Source: Spirochaetota bacterium
Lineage (GTDB): Bacteria; Spirochaetota; UBA4802; JAFGJZ01
Direction: 5' to 3'
DNA length: 64,000 bases
NCBI GenBank assembly: GCA_027858855.1
Contig: JAQIBV010000049.1
Span: forward strand, 1-64,000
Below, piece after piece: positions 46,411 through 55,289 of the stretch. The notes under the pieces are model-generated. The model had not been told where the DNA came from. It did no database searches and worked only from the letters and a program-made list of their open reading frames with translations. Numbering within the stretch: the stretch's first letter is position 1; every line of letters begins with the position of its first letter. A program made the position numbers and the translations under genes.

Positions 46411-46498
46411 ATAAGATCAGATGTATATCCGCGGGGTTCAAACTCATTTATTCTTAACATTATGCTGATCATAGGATAAGCATACGATTATCCTATGA

Positions 46499-46681
46499 CA
46501 CAAAACATCTATTTACGATGAAAATGGAGGATATGATTATGAAGCACCACATAAGGCAAACCGGACTCCTTCAGAAACAGGTGCCTACAAAATTGCATCA
46601 TCAATACATTTTTATCATAAGACAGCAGGTGATAATAATCAATCAAATGATTATTCCGAGAGTATAATGAATAACAGTTGA
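46499..46681 (+). pseudogene. Coding-like fragment without a start codon
   Basis: Sixty codons read after a stop at 46496-46498 to TGA at 46679-46681 without an ATG, GTG or TTG near the beginning. The reading gives SIYDENGGYDYEAPHKANR, then TPSETGAYKIA and HKTAGDNNQSNDYSE, a composition typical of exported proteins. Probably the tail of a decayed gene or a second fragment of the preceding one. Confidence 0.3.
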
Positions 46682-46689
46682 GTAACAAT

Positions 46690-46787
46690 TGGGTACCTCT
46701 AATAATTGTCTAATGTAACATATAATGTGCGAGCAGCAAGAGTCATCTTGAGACCAGCACAGGTACTTAAACGATGTTCCCTATTAT
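46690..46787 (+). repeat. Dispersed repeat, copy with the core but a short right arm
   Basis: Carries a left end similar to 20601-20640 (ACCTCTAATAATTG), the core TGCGAGCAGCAAGAGTCATC at 46728-46747 onward to 46759 (31 of 32 bases identical to the copy at 20647-20678), then TACTTAAACGATGTTCCCTATTATT. The AAAGGAA hairpin and the long right-end stem of the 20.6 kb copy are absent. Confidence 0.75.
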
Positions 46788-46804
46788 TCATTATACTGAG
46801 ATTT

Positions 46805-46830
46805 GGCTGCCTGAAAAGGCAGCCTTTTTT
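46805..46830 (+). terminator. Rho-independent terminator, plus strand
   Basis: GGCTGCCT (46805-46812), GAAA loop, AGGCAGCC (46817-46824), then TTTTTT. This is a strong, strand-specific terminator. No intact plus-strand gene lies within 6 kb upstream, so it should end the decayed unit or an RNA. Confidence 0.8.
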
Positions 46831-46862
46831 CACTTTTCAGATTATTTATGGCTTGTTTGTAA

Positions 46863-47738
46863 TCACTTATCGGCATTTCTTGCGACACGCATACCAATGT
46901 AATCATTATGACTTCCTGTAACTACACCCAAACGATGACCGGATATAATATGGTCACAAAGATACGCCTGTCCTCCTAGGGTAATCTTACCGTTACCACT
47001 TCGAGGCCCCCTGTAGTCCGATTGTGTACTGTTCGGCAATGAGCCATACCAGTCCCAGCACCACTCCCAGACATTCCCATCTACTCCATGTATTCCTATT
47101 TTATTTGCCGACATCCGGTTCACATGATAAAGACGGTCAGTCATTTTTTGTTTAACCTTTATTCTCTCATCACTCCCGCGACTTCGAGCCGCAAATTTCC
47201 ACTCACCCTCGGTTGGCAACCGATAACCGTTTGCAGACCAATCCGCAGTAATGGCATAACGCTCTTTTTGATTCAGATTTCGCATATCACGAACAATATT
47301 TTTATCTTTTGTGTAATAGACAGGGGTTAATTTATATTTTTCACTGTATGCATTGCACCAGACAAGGGCATCGTAATAATTAATGTTTGTTACCGGAAAC
47401 AGACCTGACACTCCTGAATCCTTAGTCATCAAAGTTCCCATACCGGGCTGTCCACTGTTATCAAAAGTATAGCCTTCAATCACAGCCCAATCATACACAT
47501 GACTCCAAAGCTGATAGGTTACCTCGTATTTACCTATGTAAACTGATGAAATATCATGCAAAAACGCGCGATACACCTTACCGTTTACAGGGTTACTGTC
47601 ATACTGCATAAAAACACCACTCCTGACATAAATCATATCAGAATATGAAATCGGGTTAGCGATATCGGACATGGAAAATAGAAGTGAACACAACAGACTA
47701 ATAAATATTATCTGAAAACTTTTTGTGAATGCTCTCAT
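46863..47738 (-). CDS. SUMF1/FGE-sulfatase-domain secreted protein
   Basis: 291 residues from ATG 47738, chosen because AGGAGG lies six bases upstream; an extension to 47756 has no site. Signal peptide (about 1-25). The SUMF1 (formylglycine-generating-enzyme-type) fold is clear: Y-I-G-K-Y-E-V-T-Y-Q-L-W, the NGYRLPTEGEWKFAARS block, G-N-V-W-E-W-C-W-D-W and a final H-N-D-Y-I-G-M-R-V-A-R. True aerobic FGEs carry two catalytic cysteines near the C-terminus, and only one conserved-position Cys is seen, so a non-catalytic envelope role is more likely. Confidence 0.85.
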   Translation of the reverse strand: MRAFTKSFQIIFISLLCSLLFSMSDIANPISYSDMIYVRSGVFMQYDSNPVNGKVYRAFLHDISSVYIGKYEVTYQLWSHVYDWAVIEGYTFDNSGQPGMGTLMTKDSGVSGLFPVTNINYYDALVWCNAYSEKYKLTPVYYTKDKNIVRDMRNLNQKERYAITADWSANGYRLPTEGEWKFAARSRGSDERIKVKQKMTDRLYHVNRMSANKIGIHGVDGNVWEWCWDWYGSLPNSTQSDYRGPRSGNGKITLGGQAYLCDHIISGHRLGVVTGSHNDYIGMRVARNADK

Positions 47739-47940
47739 AATGATCCTCCTGAACATGCTATAAATAAAATAATAACATATTCAGGTAACTTAATCGCCCG
47801 CATTCATAAGACTGGACTAATTAATATGTTCGATCTTATAAGATGGATAATTAAAACCGGAAATTAATGATAACCTGATTTTTAACAGGAATCCCAATTG
47901 GATATCATTAGAGTTAATCCGTGACTCTCTTAATAGCTTT

Positions 47941-49089
47941 TTAACAAATACTCGCCAGTTTTTTTCGGTATTCGGAGGGAGTCATATTGGTATGTTTTTT
48001 GAAGACTTCATTAAACGATGATTTTGAACTAAAACCAGATCTGTATGCAATCTCCAAAACGGTCATGGTTCTGCAATCAGGATCTTTCAGAAGCTTTTTC
48101 GAATAGGCGATGCGATATCCATTTATGTAGTTATAAAAATTGCCGTTAGTTTTTCTATTGATTACCTGTGAAAGCATATAGGGTTCACACCCCACCTTTT
48201 CAGCAACCCGGTTTAATGAGATATCCATGTCTTCAAAGAGATCATCTTCTTTCATAACCTCTTCCACACGGCTCATAATTCTATCAACATCTTTTTCAGG
48301 CATTCTGGTTTTTAAGTATTTTTTTGTCCGCCTTGTTCCTTCAGTACGATCAGGAGATCCAGAATTGTAATTAATTATACCTGGATGGTTTAAGAAAAAA
48401 TAGAATGTAATTAATGTTATCACAAACATCATCATGACAAAACTCAAACTGGCTACATGAGAAATCACAGATCCAATAGTGAAAAACCTGATACCATTAA
48501 AGACATAGGCCAAAAAAGTTGAAACACTAATCAGAACCACATACTTGTAACGGATTTTGAATGCCTCATCATCACTCTTCCCGTTATTAAGATTATACTG
48601 TTTAATAAGCATGGAGATAATACCATAATATACAAAAACCTGAATATAATTGGCAACCGGAACAGCAATATTAACCAGCCATTCAAGCTTTAATAAACGG
48701 CTATCATTCAACACTGTTAAATCAGACGTTAAACGGTTTATCAGATAGGGAAGAAGAATAAAGAAAGATAAAACAGCCGGAATATAATGGAGATAACCAT
48801 TTTTGGTTTTTTGGCCATAACCGGAAAGCAGTGATCTAATATAAAGGTAGGTTAACGGAACAAAGGCAAAATTCAAGGCCTGCCATATATTGTAGTCATA
48901 ATGACTGTACCAGGGTTCGAGGCTGAACTGATCAAACAGCATTCTGAAGCCGAAAACAAACACAAGAATGGAAAGATATCTGTTTTCCAGAGGACATTGC
49001 AGTTTGTTGACAAAAAAGGTCACAAAAACAAACATAAAAACAGAACCTAAAATAAGAAGAGAAAAAAATTCGAATAATACGGGATTCAT
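47941..49089 (-). CDS. Membrane-anchored AraC-family regulator between two SUMF1 genes
   Basis: 382 residues. About seven membrane helices (about 8-240) and a C-terminal AraC domain (about 275-378) with VAEKVGCEPYMLSQVINRK, IAYRSGFSSKSSFNEVFKKH and NMTPSEYRK. Similar in layout to the protein at 18493-19617. Its ATG overlaps the upstream SUMF1 gene stop by four bases (ATGA), so it is translationally coupled to it. Confidence 0.85.
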   Translation of the reverse strand: MNPVLFEFFSLLILGSVFMFVFVTFFVNKLQCPLENRYLSILVFVFGFRMLFDQFSLEPWYSHYDYNIWQALNFAFVPLTYLYIRSLLSGYGQKTKNGYLHYIPAVLSFFILLPYLINRLTSDLTVLNDSRLLKLEWLVNIAVPVANYIQVFVYYGIISMLIKQYNLNNGKSDDEAFKIRYKYVVLISVSTFLAYVFNGIRFFTIGSVISHVASLSFVMMMFVITLITFYFFLNHPGIINYNSGSPDRTEGTRRTKKYLKTRMPEKDVDRIMSRVEEVMKEDDLFEDMDISLNRVAEKVGCEPYMLSQVINRKTNGNFYNYINGYRIAYSKKLLKDPDCRTMTVLEIAYRSGFSSKSSFNEVFKKHTNMTPSEYRKKLASIC

Positions 49090-49997
49090 TCCTGCTCCCG
49101 TGATGCATTTTTTGCCAAACGGAAACCTATAAAACTATTCACAAAATCAGGAAAAATTCCTACTCTATTCCCTGAAAAAATCATATCCGCAACAAAAGCC
49201 CTGCCACCAAGTATGATTTTCCCTGTACCTCTCTTCTCTCCACTGTAATCCTCAACAGTTGTCTTAGGCAACGAACCATGCCAATCCCAGCACCACTCCC
49301 AGACATTGTCTGACATACCATGCAGCCCCAGCCCGTTTGACTCAGTCAAAACAACAGATTCCGGTAAATACGACATATCCTGATTTACAGGAGGAATATC
49401 ACAAGTACCACGACAACTGGCTGAAAACAGATACTCACCTTCTGTGGGCAATCGATACCCGTCAGCATCCCGATTCATAACTACATTTTGAAGCTGAATT
49501 ATATTTGAATCACGAGCATCACGAATTATTTCGCCCTGTGAAGAGTAATAGACCGGAGTTAGACCCTTCAACTGGCTGTAAGCATTGCACCATACAACGA
49601 CATCATAGAACGAAACAGAAGTTACCGGCTCTCCACGATACCGTATTGGCAGATGTCCACTTTTACCCTGCGCCCCTTCCCGCCCAGGATTTTCAAAGTG
49701 ATATCCGTTTTTCTCAGCCCAGTTTAAAACATCAAACCAGAGCTGATATGTAGTTTCGTATTTAGCGATGTAATAAGAGGAAACAGTATGCTGAAAACTG
49801 TCATAGACTTTTCCACTGACTGCATCAACATCCAGCTGAATAAACGTTCCACCCTCTATATAAACGAGTACATCAGTATTCTTATTTAATTTGTATTGCT
49901 GATTCAACTTATACGCAAAAAACACTGTCAAAAGAATTACCAGAATACCAAAAAAAGTGACCTTAATTATCATTGAAATTTTTTCAAAATGTTTCAT
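49086..49997 (-). CDS. Membrane-anchored SUMF1/FGE-sulfatase-domain protein
   Basis: 303 residues from ATG 49997 (GAGGAAAG upstream); a GTG two codons earlier is possible. An N-terminal membrane helix (about 10-30) anchors a periplasmic SUMF1 domain paralogous to the one at 46863-47738: YYIAKYETTYQLW, DGYRLPTEGEYLFSASCRG, DNVWEWCWDWHG and F-I-G-F-R-L-A-K-N. As with its paralogue, the usual pair of C-terminal catalytic cysteines is not seen. First gene of an operon with the AraC regulator. Confidence 0.85.
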   Translation of the reverse strand: MKHFEKISMIIKVTFFGILVILLTVFFAYKLNQQYKLNKNTDVLVYIEGGTFIQLDVDAVSGKVYDSFQHTVSSYYIAKYETTYQLWFDVLNWAEKNGYHFENPGREGAQGKSGHLPIRYRGEPVTSVSFYDVVVWCNAYSQLKGLTPVYYSSQGEIIRDARDSNIIQLQNVVMNRDADGYRLPTEGEYLFSASCRGTCDIPPVNQDMSYLPESVVLTESNGLGLHGMSDNVWEWCWDWHGSLPKTTVEDYSGEKRGTGKIILGGRAFVADMIFSGNRVGIFPDFVNSFIGFRLAKNASREQE

Positions 49998-50097
49998 CTT
50001 CACTTTCCTCTATCTGGTCGAGCTATAATGTACAGCTATCTGGTTATCACGAAATGTTTTTTTATCATTCACCGTCGATTCAAATTGATTATTATAA

Positions 50098-50811
50098 TCA
50101 GCTCTTATCATTCAACTGTGAGGCCAAACTCTTTTGTTTAAGCTCGTCAAAAAGCCAGCGGGCAAAATCGTGCATGGCAGTTTCTACTGAATTTCCTTCA
50201 CAGTCAGAGAGTTCGTAAAGAGAATCTTCGAGATAGGAGTAGGCGATGTTATAAAGTTCACAGCCACCGCGAAGCTGATATTCAAGAAAAAAGGAGATTC
50301 CCTTTATAAAATAGATACGCCCGTTTTTATTATGTTTGCTGTTATACCAGATGCTAAAACGGCGCAGATGATTTCGATTATAATTCAGAAAAACAGAAAC
50401 AAATGAGGGGTCATACTGCTGAGCTCTTTTTACAACATCTTCAAGAATTATGCGATTGCGCCGCTGCACACTTTCACGAATTCGAAGCTTTACTGAAAAC
50501 AGACCAACGGTAATATAGCGCTTCAGACTGAGATAAAACATCAACCGGCAATAACGCTCATCAGGAACAGTCTGTGAACGAGACACAGCCGTAAAATAGC
50601 CAGCTAGCGACTCAATTCCCTCGAGTGCCTGCTCATACTCTTCGCGAAGACGTATGAAATCATCAGCTCCTTTGCCAGTGATGTCGGGGTGAGTCTGTTT
50701 TGAAAGCAAACGATAGGCTCGGCGCACACTCTCTTCAGTAAAAACATTCTGATCGCGCAAAAAAAGGATTACTCTGTTATCTTCAAAGCGACTTTTCTGT
50801 GATGTATTCAT
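50098..50811 (-). CDS. J-domain protein of unknown function
   Basis: 237 residues. Residues about 12-65 form a DnaJ-type J domain with the essential HPD at 41-43 (R-R-A-Y-R-L-L-S-K-Q-T-H-P-D). The rest (about 70-237) is a helical region rich in Arg, Tyr and Phe without recognised domains. It should recruit a DnaK-type chaperone to a specific client. It starts two bases after the Crp gene ends, so the two are co-transcribed. Confidence 0.8.
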   Translation of the reverse strand: MNTSQKSRFEDNRVILFLRDQNVFTEESVRRAYRLLSKQTHPDITGKGADDFIRLREEYEQALEGIESLAGYFTAVSRSQTVPDERYCRLMFYLSLKRYITVGLFSVKLRIRESVQRRNRIILEDVVKRAQQYDPSFVSVFLNYNRNHLRRFSIWYNSKHNKNGRIYFIKGISFFLEYQLRGGCELYNIAYSYLEDSLYELSDCEGNSVETAMHDFARWLFDELKQKSLASQLNDKS

Positions 50812-50813
50812 CG

Positions 50814-51482
50814 TCAGCTAATAACAATCTCGTCAAGAACCGCAGATAGATAGTCCTTATCGACTGATATTTCATTATTAACCCACTGAAGTACAGAACG
50901 CTGTTTCATCTTTTTTATCATGCGTGAAAAGGTCTCAGGAATAGTGCCAATCTCAGAGGCAATATCGCGCTTATTCTCAAGCGCAGTATAACGACCCTGA
51001 TCATCCAGACGTTTTGACAGATACAGTAAAAACCGCTCCTCTACATCAAGGGAAGAGAGAACCTTGACCCGCTCGGCAAGATAGCGCATTTTTTTCATCA
51101 AACCTGCACAAAAGGCGTCCCGGAATGCAGGTTCCTGAAGAAAGACAACAAACTCGGAGCGATGCAAGAAAAGCAGACGTGAATCTTCGACTACTTCTGC
51201 TGAAACCGGGTAGGTATCAGATTCAAAGAGTATCACCTCTGCAATTAATTCTCCGGAAAAAGCCGTTCTTATAGTCGTCTCTCGGTCGTTGCCTGCACTC
51301 TTGAAAAGACGGATCTTACCCGACTCTATAAGATAAAAGGAGTCTCCGGGTTCACCCTCAATAAAGAGCAGCTCACCCTTAGTTGCGTGTCTATAGTGGG
51401 CATTTTTAGCAATACGGTTTTGCCATGCAAAATCGAGCTCGCCAAAAAGCTCATTATTCTGTAATAATTCTAATGGATTCAT
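50814..51482 (-). CDS. Crp/Fnr family transcriptional regulator
   Basis: 222 residues. N-terminal cyclic-nucleotide-binding beta roll (about 12-120) with GELLFIEGEPGDSFYLIESGKIRLF, a dimer helix (about 125-145) and a C-terminal winged HTH (about 150-210) with KRDIASEIGTIPETFSRMIKKM. No cluster of cysteines like those of Fnr, so a Crp-like nucleotide or other ligand sensor is more likely. Co-transcribed with the J-domain gene. Confidence 0.88.
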   Translation of the reverse strand: MNPLELLQNNELFGELDFAWQNRIAKNAHYRHATKGELLFIEGEPGDSFYLIESGKIRLFKSAGNDRETTIRTAFSGELIAEVILFESDTYPVSAEVVEDSRLLFLHRSEFVVFLQEPAFRDAFCAGLMKKMRYLAERVKVLSSLDVEERFLLYLSKRLDDQGRYTALENKRDIASEIGTIPETFSRMIKKMKQRSVLQWVNNEISVDKDYLSAVLDEIVIS

Positions 51483-51562
51483 AAAATAATGGTATATTTG
51501 ATAGTTTATACGTCAATATTTTTAATCCTGCTGATACTTCTCAAGATGACAATTTAAAGAAG

Positions 51563-51597
51563 ATAAAAAAAAGGGAATATCCATACCGAATATTCCC
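51563..51597 (-). terminator. Rho-independent terminator for the 1143-residue gene
   Basis: GGGAATAT (51573-51580) and ATATTCCC (51590-51597) form a perfect stem with a nine-base loop. On the minus strand it is followed by a run of eight T (51565-51572), 30 bases after the stop of the gene at 51628. Confidence 0.85.
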
Positions 51598-51627
51598 ATT
51601 AATAAGAAAACTTAATCAATAATCCTC

Positions 51628-54600
51628 TTACAAATTAATTTCAATACGGCTGTACACGCCGGTTTTTGCGAATATGGCTTTTGATATCTCTTTGCCCAAA
51701 GAAGCTCCCGCAATGTCATTTCTTGTACCGTCAGACTTTATTGCAACAATTTGTATTTCATCGTTAGAAACTGATTTATTGCGGACAACTACCGGCACCT
51801 GACAAAAAGTAAAGGCGTAACTTCCAGGCTCAAGTTCCAGCGATGCCTCTTGCTTGTTAACATCATAAAATTTGAAATTTGCTTTTTCTTTCAGATACTC
51901 ATCTTCATGAACCAGCATGCTATCAAAACAGATTTCACCGTTAAGCACCCGTAGCCCCATTTCGGCAAAACGTGTGATGACTTCCTCTTTTACCTGCCCT
52001 GTCATTCCCGGCTGTTTGGCTCCAGCACCGAAAGGCGTATGTGAATAGGGATCGGTCGGAAAGGCGCCGTACACTTCCGGGCTCTTATTAAATCCGATTC
52101 CATCGCGAACCTGGTAATAGTGATTACGCAGCCGCTCTTTAAGAGAGTCCTCACCCTTTGCATTAAAGAGAGCCTCCTGCGAAGCAAGCAGCAGTTTCGA
52201 AACCATATGCCAGTAAATACTACCTAAACCCTCATAAGCGTAGAATGTTCCTGAACGACCGGTAAATGCGGTGTGATTGAAAACAGACTCGAAGAGTTGT
52301 AGCAACGCCGCCGACTCCTTTTGTGTAATTTCCGAAGCACTGTTCTGGTTATTATGCAGTTTTATCGCTCCAGCAAGTTCATTCGCGTTTCGAAATGTAT
52401 AGTGAAAATGCCACACACCGAATTTATCCTGTATCAGAATATCACTCAACTGGCCATCACGAAGCTTCGCAAAGAATGACTGTTTTTTAAGATCCTCTTC
52501 TGATATACTGTTTTTTTCTAAAAATCCATCCAGTTCACGATTCGGGTACAGCATGTAAGAGTTCTGATCAGCCCTATACATAGAGCTTTCACGAAGCGCA
52601 GCAAAGATTTCATTGGCCTGCTGAGCAGATAAAATGCCCGAGGAAATTCCTGCAACCTGCCCCTCAAGCATCTCATAAAGATATGAAACTGTTGCTGACC
52701 CTTCACTTATCGCCAGAGTATTATAGGAGTGAAACAGACCATCAGGCCTGATATTGTTTTTAAGACTATTCGAAATATAATCGCTAACAACCGTAAGAAA
52801 AGACTTCAACTGATCATGACTAACGGCTTCTGTGTCATCAAAAAGACCGGCTTTATACAGAACTTCGCGATAACTATCGGCGGCCTTAACCGACTCTTTA
52901 ATGAATGAAAAGCGGATCTTATCATCAAAGCCGATCTCAAGGTGTTTTAGGTACTTCTGCAGAATTTCACTTTCTGTAGAAAACCAGCGAAGTGTTGAAC
53001 TATTTACTGTATATTTTCTATCACTATCAGAAGCGACAAGATCCACCAAAAATGAGACAAAGCGATACAGATAAGCAAGTGTCACGACCGAAAGACCTTT
53101 TCCAACAAGGGCATTGTTCGCGTCATTCCATTCCGGCCGTTGAGTTGTCATCCAGATACCACCATCAGGAACCAGATTACTCATCTTCGCAAGAAGAAGA
53201 AGAATAAGTTTGTCGAGCATGGTTGTATGCACAATATTGCCAGTTGAGTCCGTAAGCAGACGACCATCAGAACCTATTTTTTCTACACGCTCAGTAATTT
53301 TTCTATCCTTCTGTTCATTAAAGACTATTGTATCACAGGGGTTATCAAAGACTGCCTCAAACTTCTTTATCTCATAGGGAACATTTGCGTGAACAAAAAG
53401 GGGCTCATTAAAAAGGCTCAAAGTTGCGCCCGGATAATAGTTCTGCTGCAACTCAAGAAGTTTTTGCAAATAGATAATCTGATGATCACTCCAATATCCG
53501 ATATTAGCCCAGGGATTATCGTGTTCGGGTCTCTCCCAGTCAATTCCATTACGGGATATTCTATATGGATTGTAACCATCCGCGGTTGTCGCATTCAGAA
53601 ACTTACATATAACATCTTCAACAAAAAGCGGATTGCTGACAAGTAGCGCCTCCCAATTTTGAAAAATATCACGCCAGTTACCCTGATAGTCAATACGCGC
53701 CGACCCATCTTCGTTACGGGTATTTATGGAAAACTTATTCCATGGTCGACTTGGGTCACCATGGCGCCGGCTGAATGTAATCGGCAAATACTCACTTACA
53801 AGACGTATCAGATCGACATCCCCACTACTACGGGCATCGTCCAGCACGTCGGTGAAAAGCCTTTCACTCACATTTTCAGAAAATAGTGAATTGTGATGTT
53901 CAAAAACTTCACTGTTCTGCTCTTTAACAAAATCCGCCAGATCATCAACCATGATGGAGTATCCATTATGGAAATAACCACCGCGCATCACATTAAATAA
54001 AACATTCGCACTGTGGTGAACGGTTGTCAGTTTATTACCTGTCTGTTGTAATCCATCATTAATTCCTATTATTTTCTGAAGCAACACGGTCGCCTGATTA
54101 ACATCGTCACGAACCATTTGCAGCAAATTATTTTTTTCATTTTTCAGTAAATCGATAAGTGTTGATACTGACTCGTGAGTCTGGTTGACCTCACCGCACA
54201 TGACCCAGCTACTTTCACTTTCTGAATCCAATACAATATCTTTCTGTACAAAGCAGGCTCCCCGTTCGCCCTTAATGTCGGTTTCGGTCATTATGGCTTT
54301 GCCATCACGGAAATTATCCAGTTGCCGACTGCTTAACAGTATAACATCAGGGTCGAATCCCGCACTCCAATAACTGTTTGCACGAAGGCACTCGCTGGGT
54401 TCCGCAAGATCTGTTAGGGTTGCTGTTAACGAAAAAAGTGCAGGTCCAGAGTCCTGAACCAATTCAGACCGCTTATAAGCATTCAGAAGATTACTCATTT
54501 GAACCTGTATCTGCTCAGGAACTTGAGCCGGAAGAATATTTTGAACACCATCAAGAACAGAAAGAGTCAGTCTTTCACCCGACTGATTAATGAGCCGCGA

Positions 54601-55059
54601 CTCTTTTACAATACCATATTTAGGGCTGCTGCTCCATGAAGTTGTAAACGTTAATCCAAGATCGTTATTTATCTCTTCGAAAACCAGGATGTTTCCACAA
54701 CAGTTTTTATACAGATTACGTTTCACCGCATAAATCCCACGGTAATAGGGTGAAAACGGCTCCCAAAGTTGTGCACCCTTTTTTTCTATCTGTATTATAG
54801 TCTTGCTACCTGTATTTAAATAGTTTTCGCTAACCTTATCGTCAGTGTAATAGGGGAAAAGCGCATTATCAGAGTTTTTTCGCCCTGCAGTCAGCCCCCC
54901 GGTCGATGAGATGTAGATCCAGTGATCCTCCGGGCTTGTTAGCGTCATAAAAAAAGGATCCATTTTATCATAGTCGGCTATTTTATAAAACTCATCCCTG
55001 TATCCTTCGATAGTCACAAATTTATTCTCTTCTGCAGTATTCCTGTTGTCGGTTGACAT
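51628..55059 (-). CDS. Large six-hairpin-glycosidase-like protein (GH94-like candidate)
   Basis: 1143 residues, no signal peptide. The N-terminal block DPFFMTLTSPEDHWIYISST with G-G-L-T-A-G-R-K-N-S-D resembles the beta-sandwich entry of carbohydrate phosphorylases of GH94/GH65 type. The middle has N-W-R-D-I-F-Q-N-W-E-A-L, D-G-Y-N-P-Y-R-I, GYWSDHQIIYLQKLLEL and W-M-T-T-Q-R-P-E-W-N-D-A-N-N-A-L-V-G, which look like an (alpha/alpha)6 barrel active-site region. A beta-rich C-terminus follows. It probably acts on a cytoplasmic glucan or oligosaccharide; exact chemistry is not decided. A strong terminator lies downstream. Confidence 0.5.
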   Translation of the reverse strand: MSTDNRNTAEENKFVTIEGYRDEFYKIADYDKMDPFFMTLTSPEDHWIYISSTGGLTAGRKNSDNALFPYYTDDKVSENYLNTGSKTIIQIEKKGAQLWEPFSPYYRGIYAVKRNLYKNCCGNILVFEEINNDLGLTFTTSWSSSPKYGIVKESRLINQSGERLTLSVLDGVQNILPAQVPEQIQVQMSNLLNAYKRSELVQDSGPALFSLTATLTDLAEPSECLRANSYWSAGFDPDVILLSSRQLDNFRDGKAIMTETDIKGERGACFVQKDIVLDSESESSWVMCGEVNQTHESVSTLIDLLKNEKNNLLQMVRDDVNQATVLLQKIIGINDGLQQTGNKLTTVHHSANVLFNVMRGGYFHNGYSIMVDDLADFVKEQNSEVFEHHNSLFSENVSERLFTDVLDDARSSGDVDLIRLVSEYLPITFSRRHGDPSRPWNKFSINTRNEDGSARIDYQGNWRDIFQNWEALLVSNPLFVEDVICKFLNATTADGYNPYRISRNGIDWERPEHDNPWANIGYWSDHQIIYLQKLLELQQNYYPGATLSLFNEPLFVHANVPYEIKKFEAVFDNPCDTIVFNEQKDRKITERVEKIGSDGRLLTDSTGNIVHTTMLDKLILLLLAKMSNLVPDGGIWMTTQRPEWNDANNALVGKGLSVVTLAYLYRFVSFLVDLVASDSDRKYTVNSSTLRWFSTESEILQKYLKHLEIGFDDKIRFSFIKESVKAADSYREVLYKAGLFDDTEAVSHDQLKSFLTVVSDYISNSLKNNIRPDGLFHSYNTLAISEGSATVSYLYEMLEGQVAGISSGILSAQQANEIFAALRESSMYRADQNSYMLYPNRELDGFLEKNSISEEDLKKQSFFAKLRDGQLSDILIQDKFGVWHFHYTFRNANELAGAIKLHNNQNSASEITQKESAALLQLFESVFNHTAFTGRSGTFYAYEGLGSIYWHMVSKLLLASQEALFNAKGEDSLKERLRNHYYQVRDGIGFNKSPEVYGAFPTDPYSHTPFGAGAKQPGMTGQVKEEVITRFAEMGLRVLNGEICFDSMLVHEDEYLKEKANFKFYDVNKQEASLELEPGSYAFTFCQVPVVVRNKSVSNDEIQIVAIKSDGTRNDIAGASLGKEISKAIFAKTGVYSRIEINL

Positions 55060-55289
55060 AATAATCCCCCTCTTTAGTTTGTTTCTGTCGTCAACTTATT
55101 GATTATATACAATTTGTCAATAAATTACAGCTGTAACAGAGATTTTTCATTAAAATTATCTATTTTTATCAGAAAACCTGCCTGCAAAGCGAGGACTTGA
55201 ATAAAACAGCAGTAAAATTTCACCCAAACAGGTTCTGCTGCTTTTTTCTGAAATTTAGGGGACATTATCCAGATAAGAGTTTCAGCCTG
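55060..55289. other. 230-base gap upstream of the 1143-residue gene
   Basis: AT-rich. AGCAGCAG...CTGCTG with a following short T-rich stretch on the minus strand is a weak terminator candidate after the DUF2721 gene. No gene seen. Confidence 0.35.

Larger units (their letters stand above)
45746..46862. other. About 1.1 kb region between the AraC pair and the SUMF1 gene: decayed plus-strand unit
   Basis: No intact gene. In order: a nine-bp inverted repeat TTTTTCCCA/TGGGAAAAA (45892-45930), a LacI-type operator match (45943-45956), a GGTGA...TCACC leader-type hairpin (45997-46032), a frameshifted small secreted-protein-like frame (46066-46367) with its own hairpin, an 11-bp inverted repeat TCATAGGATAA/TTATCCTATGA (46469-46498), a start-less coding-like frame (46499-46681), a copy of the dispersed repeat (46690-46787) and a strong plus-strand terminator (46805-46830). 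Confidence 0.6.

Noticed and set aside
46863-47738. True formylglycine-generating sulfatase activator
   Set aside because: The paired C-terminal catalytic cysteines are not evident and no sulfatase gene is nearby.
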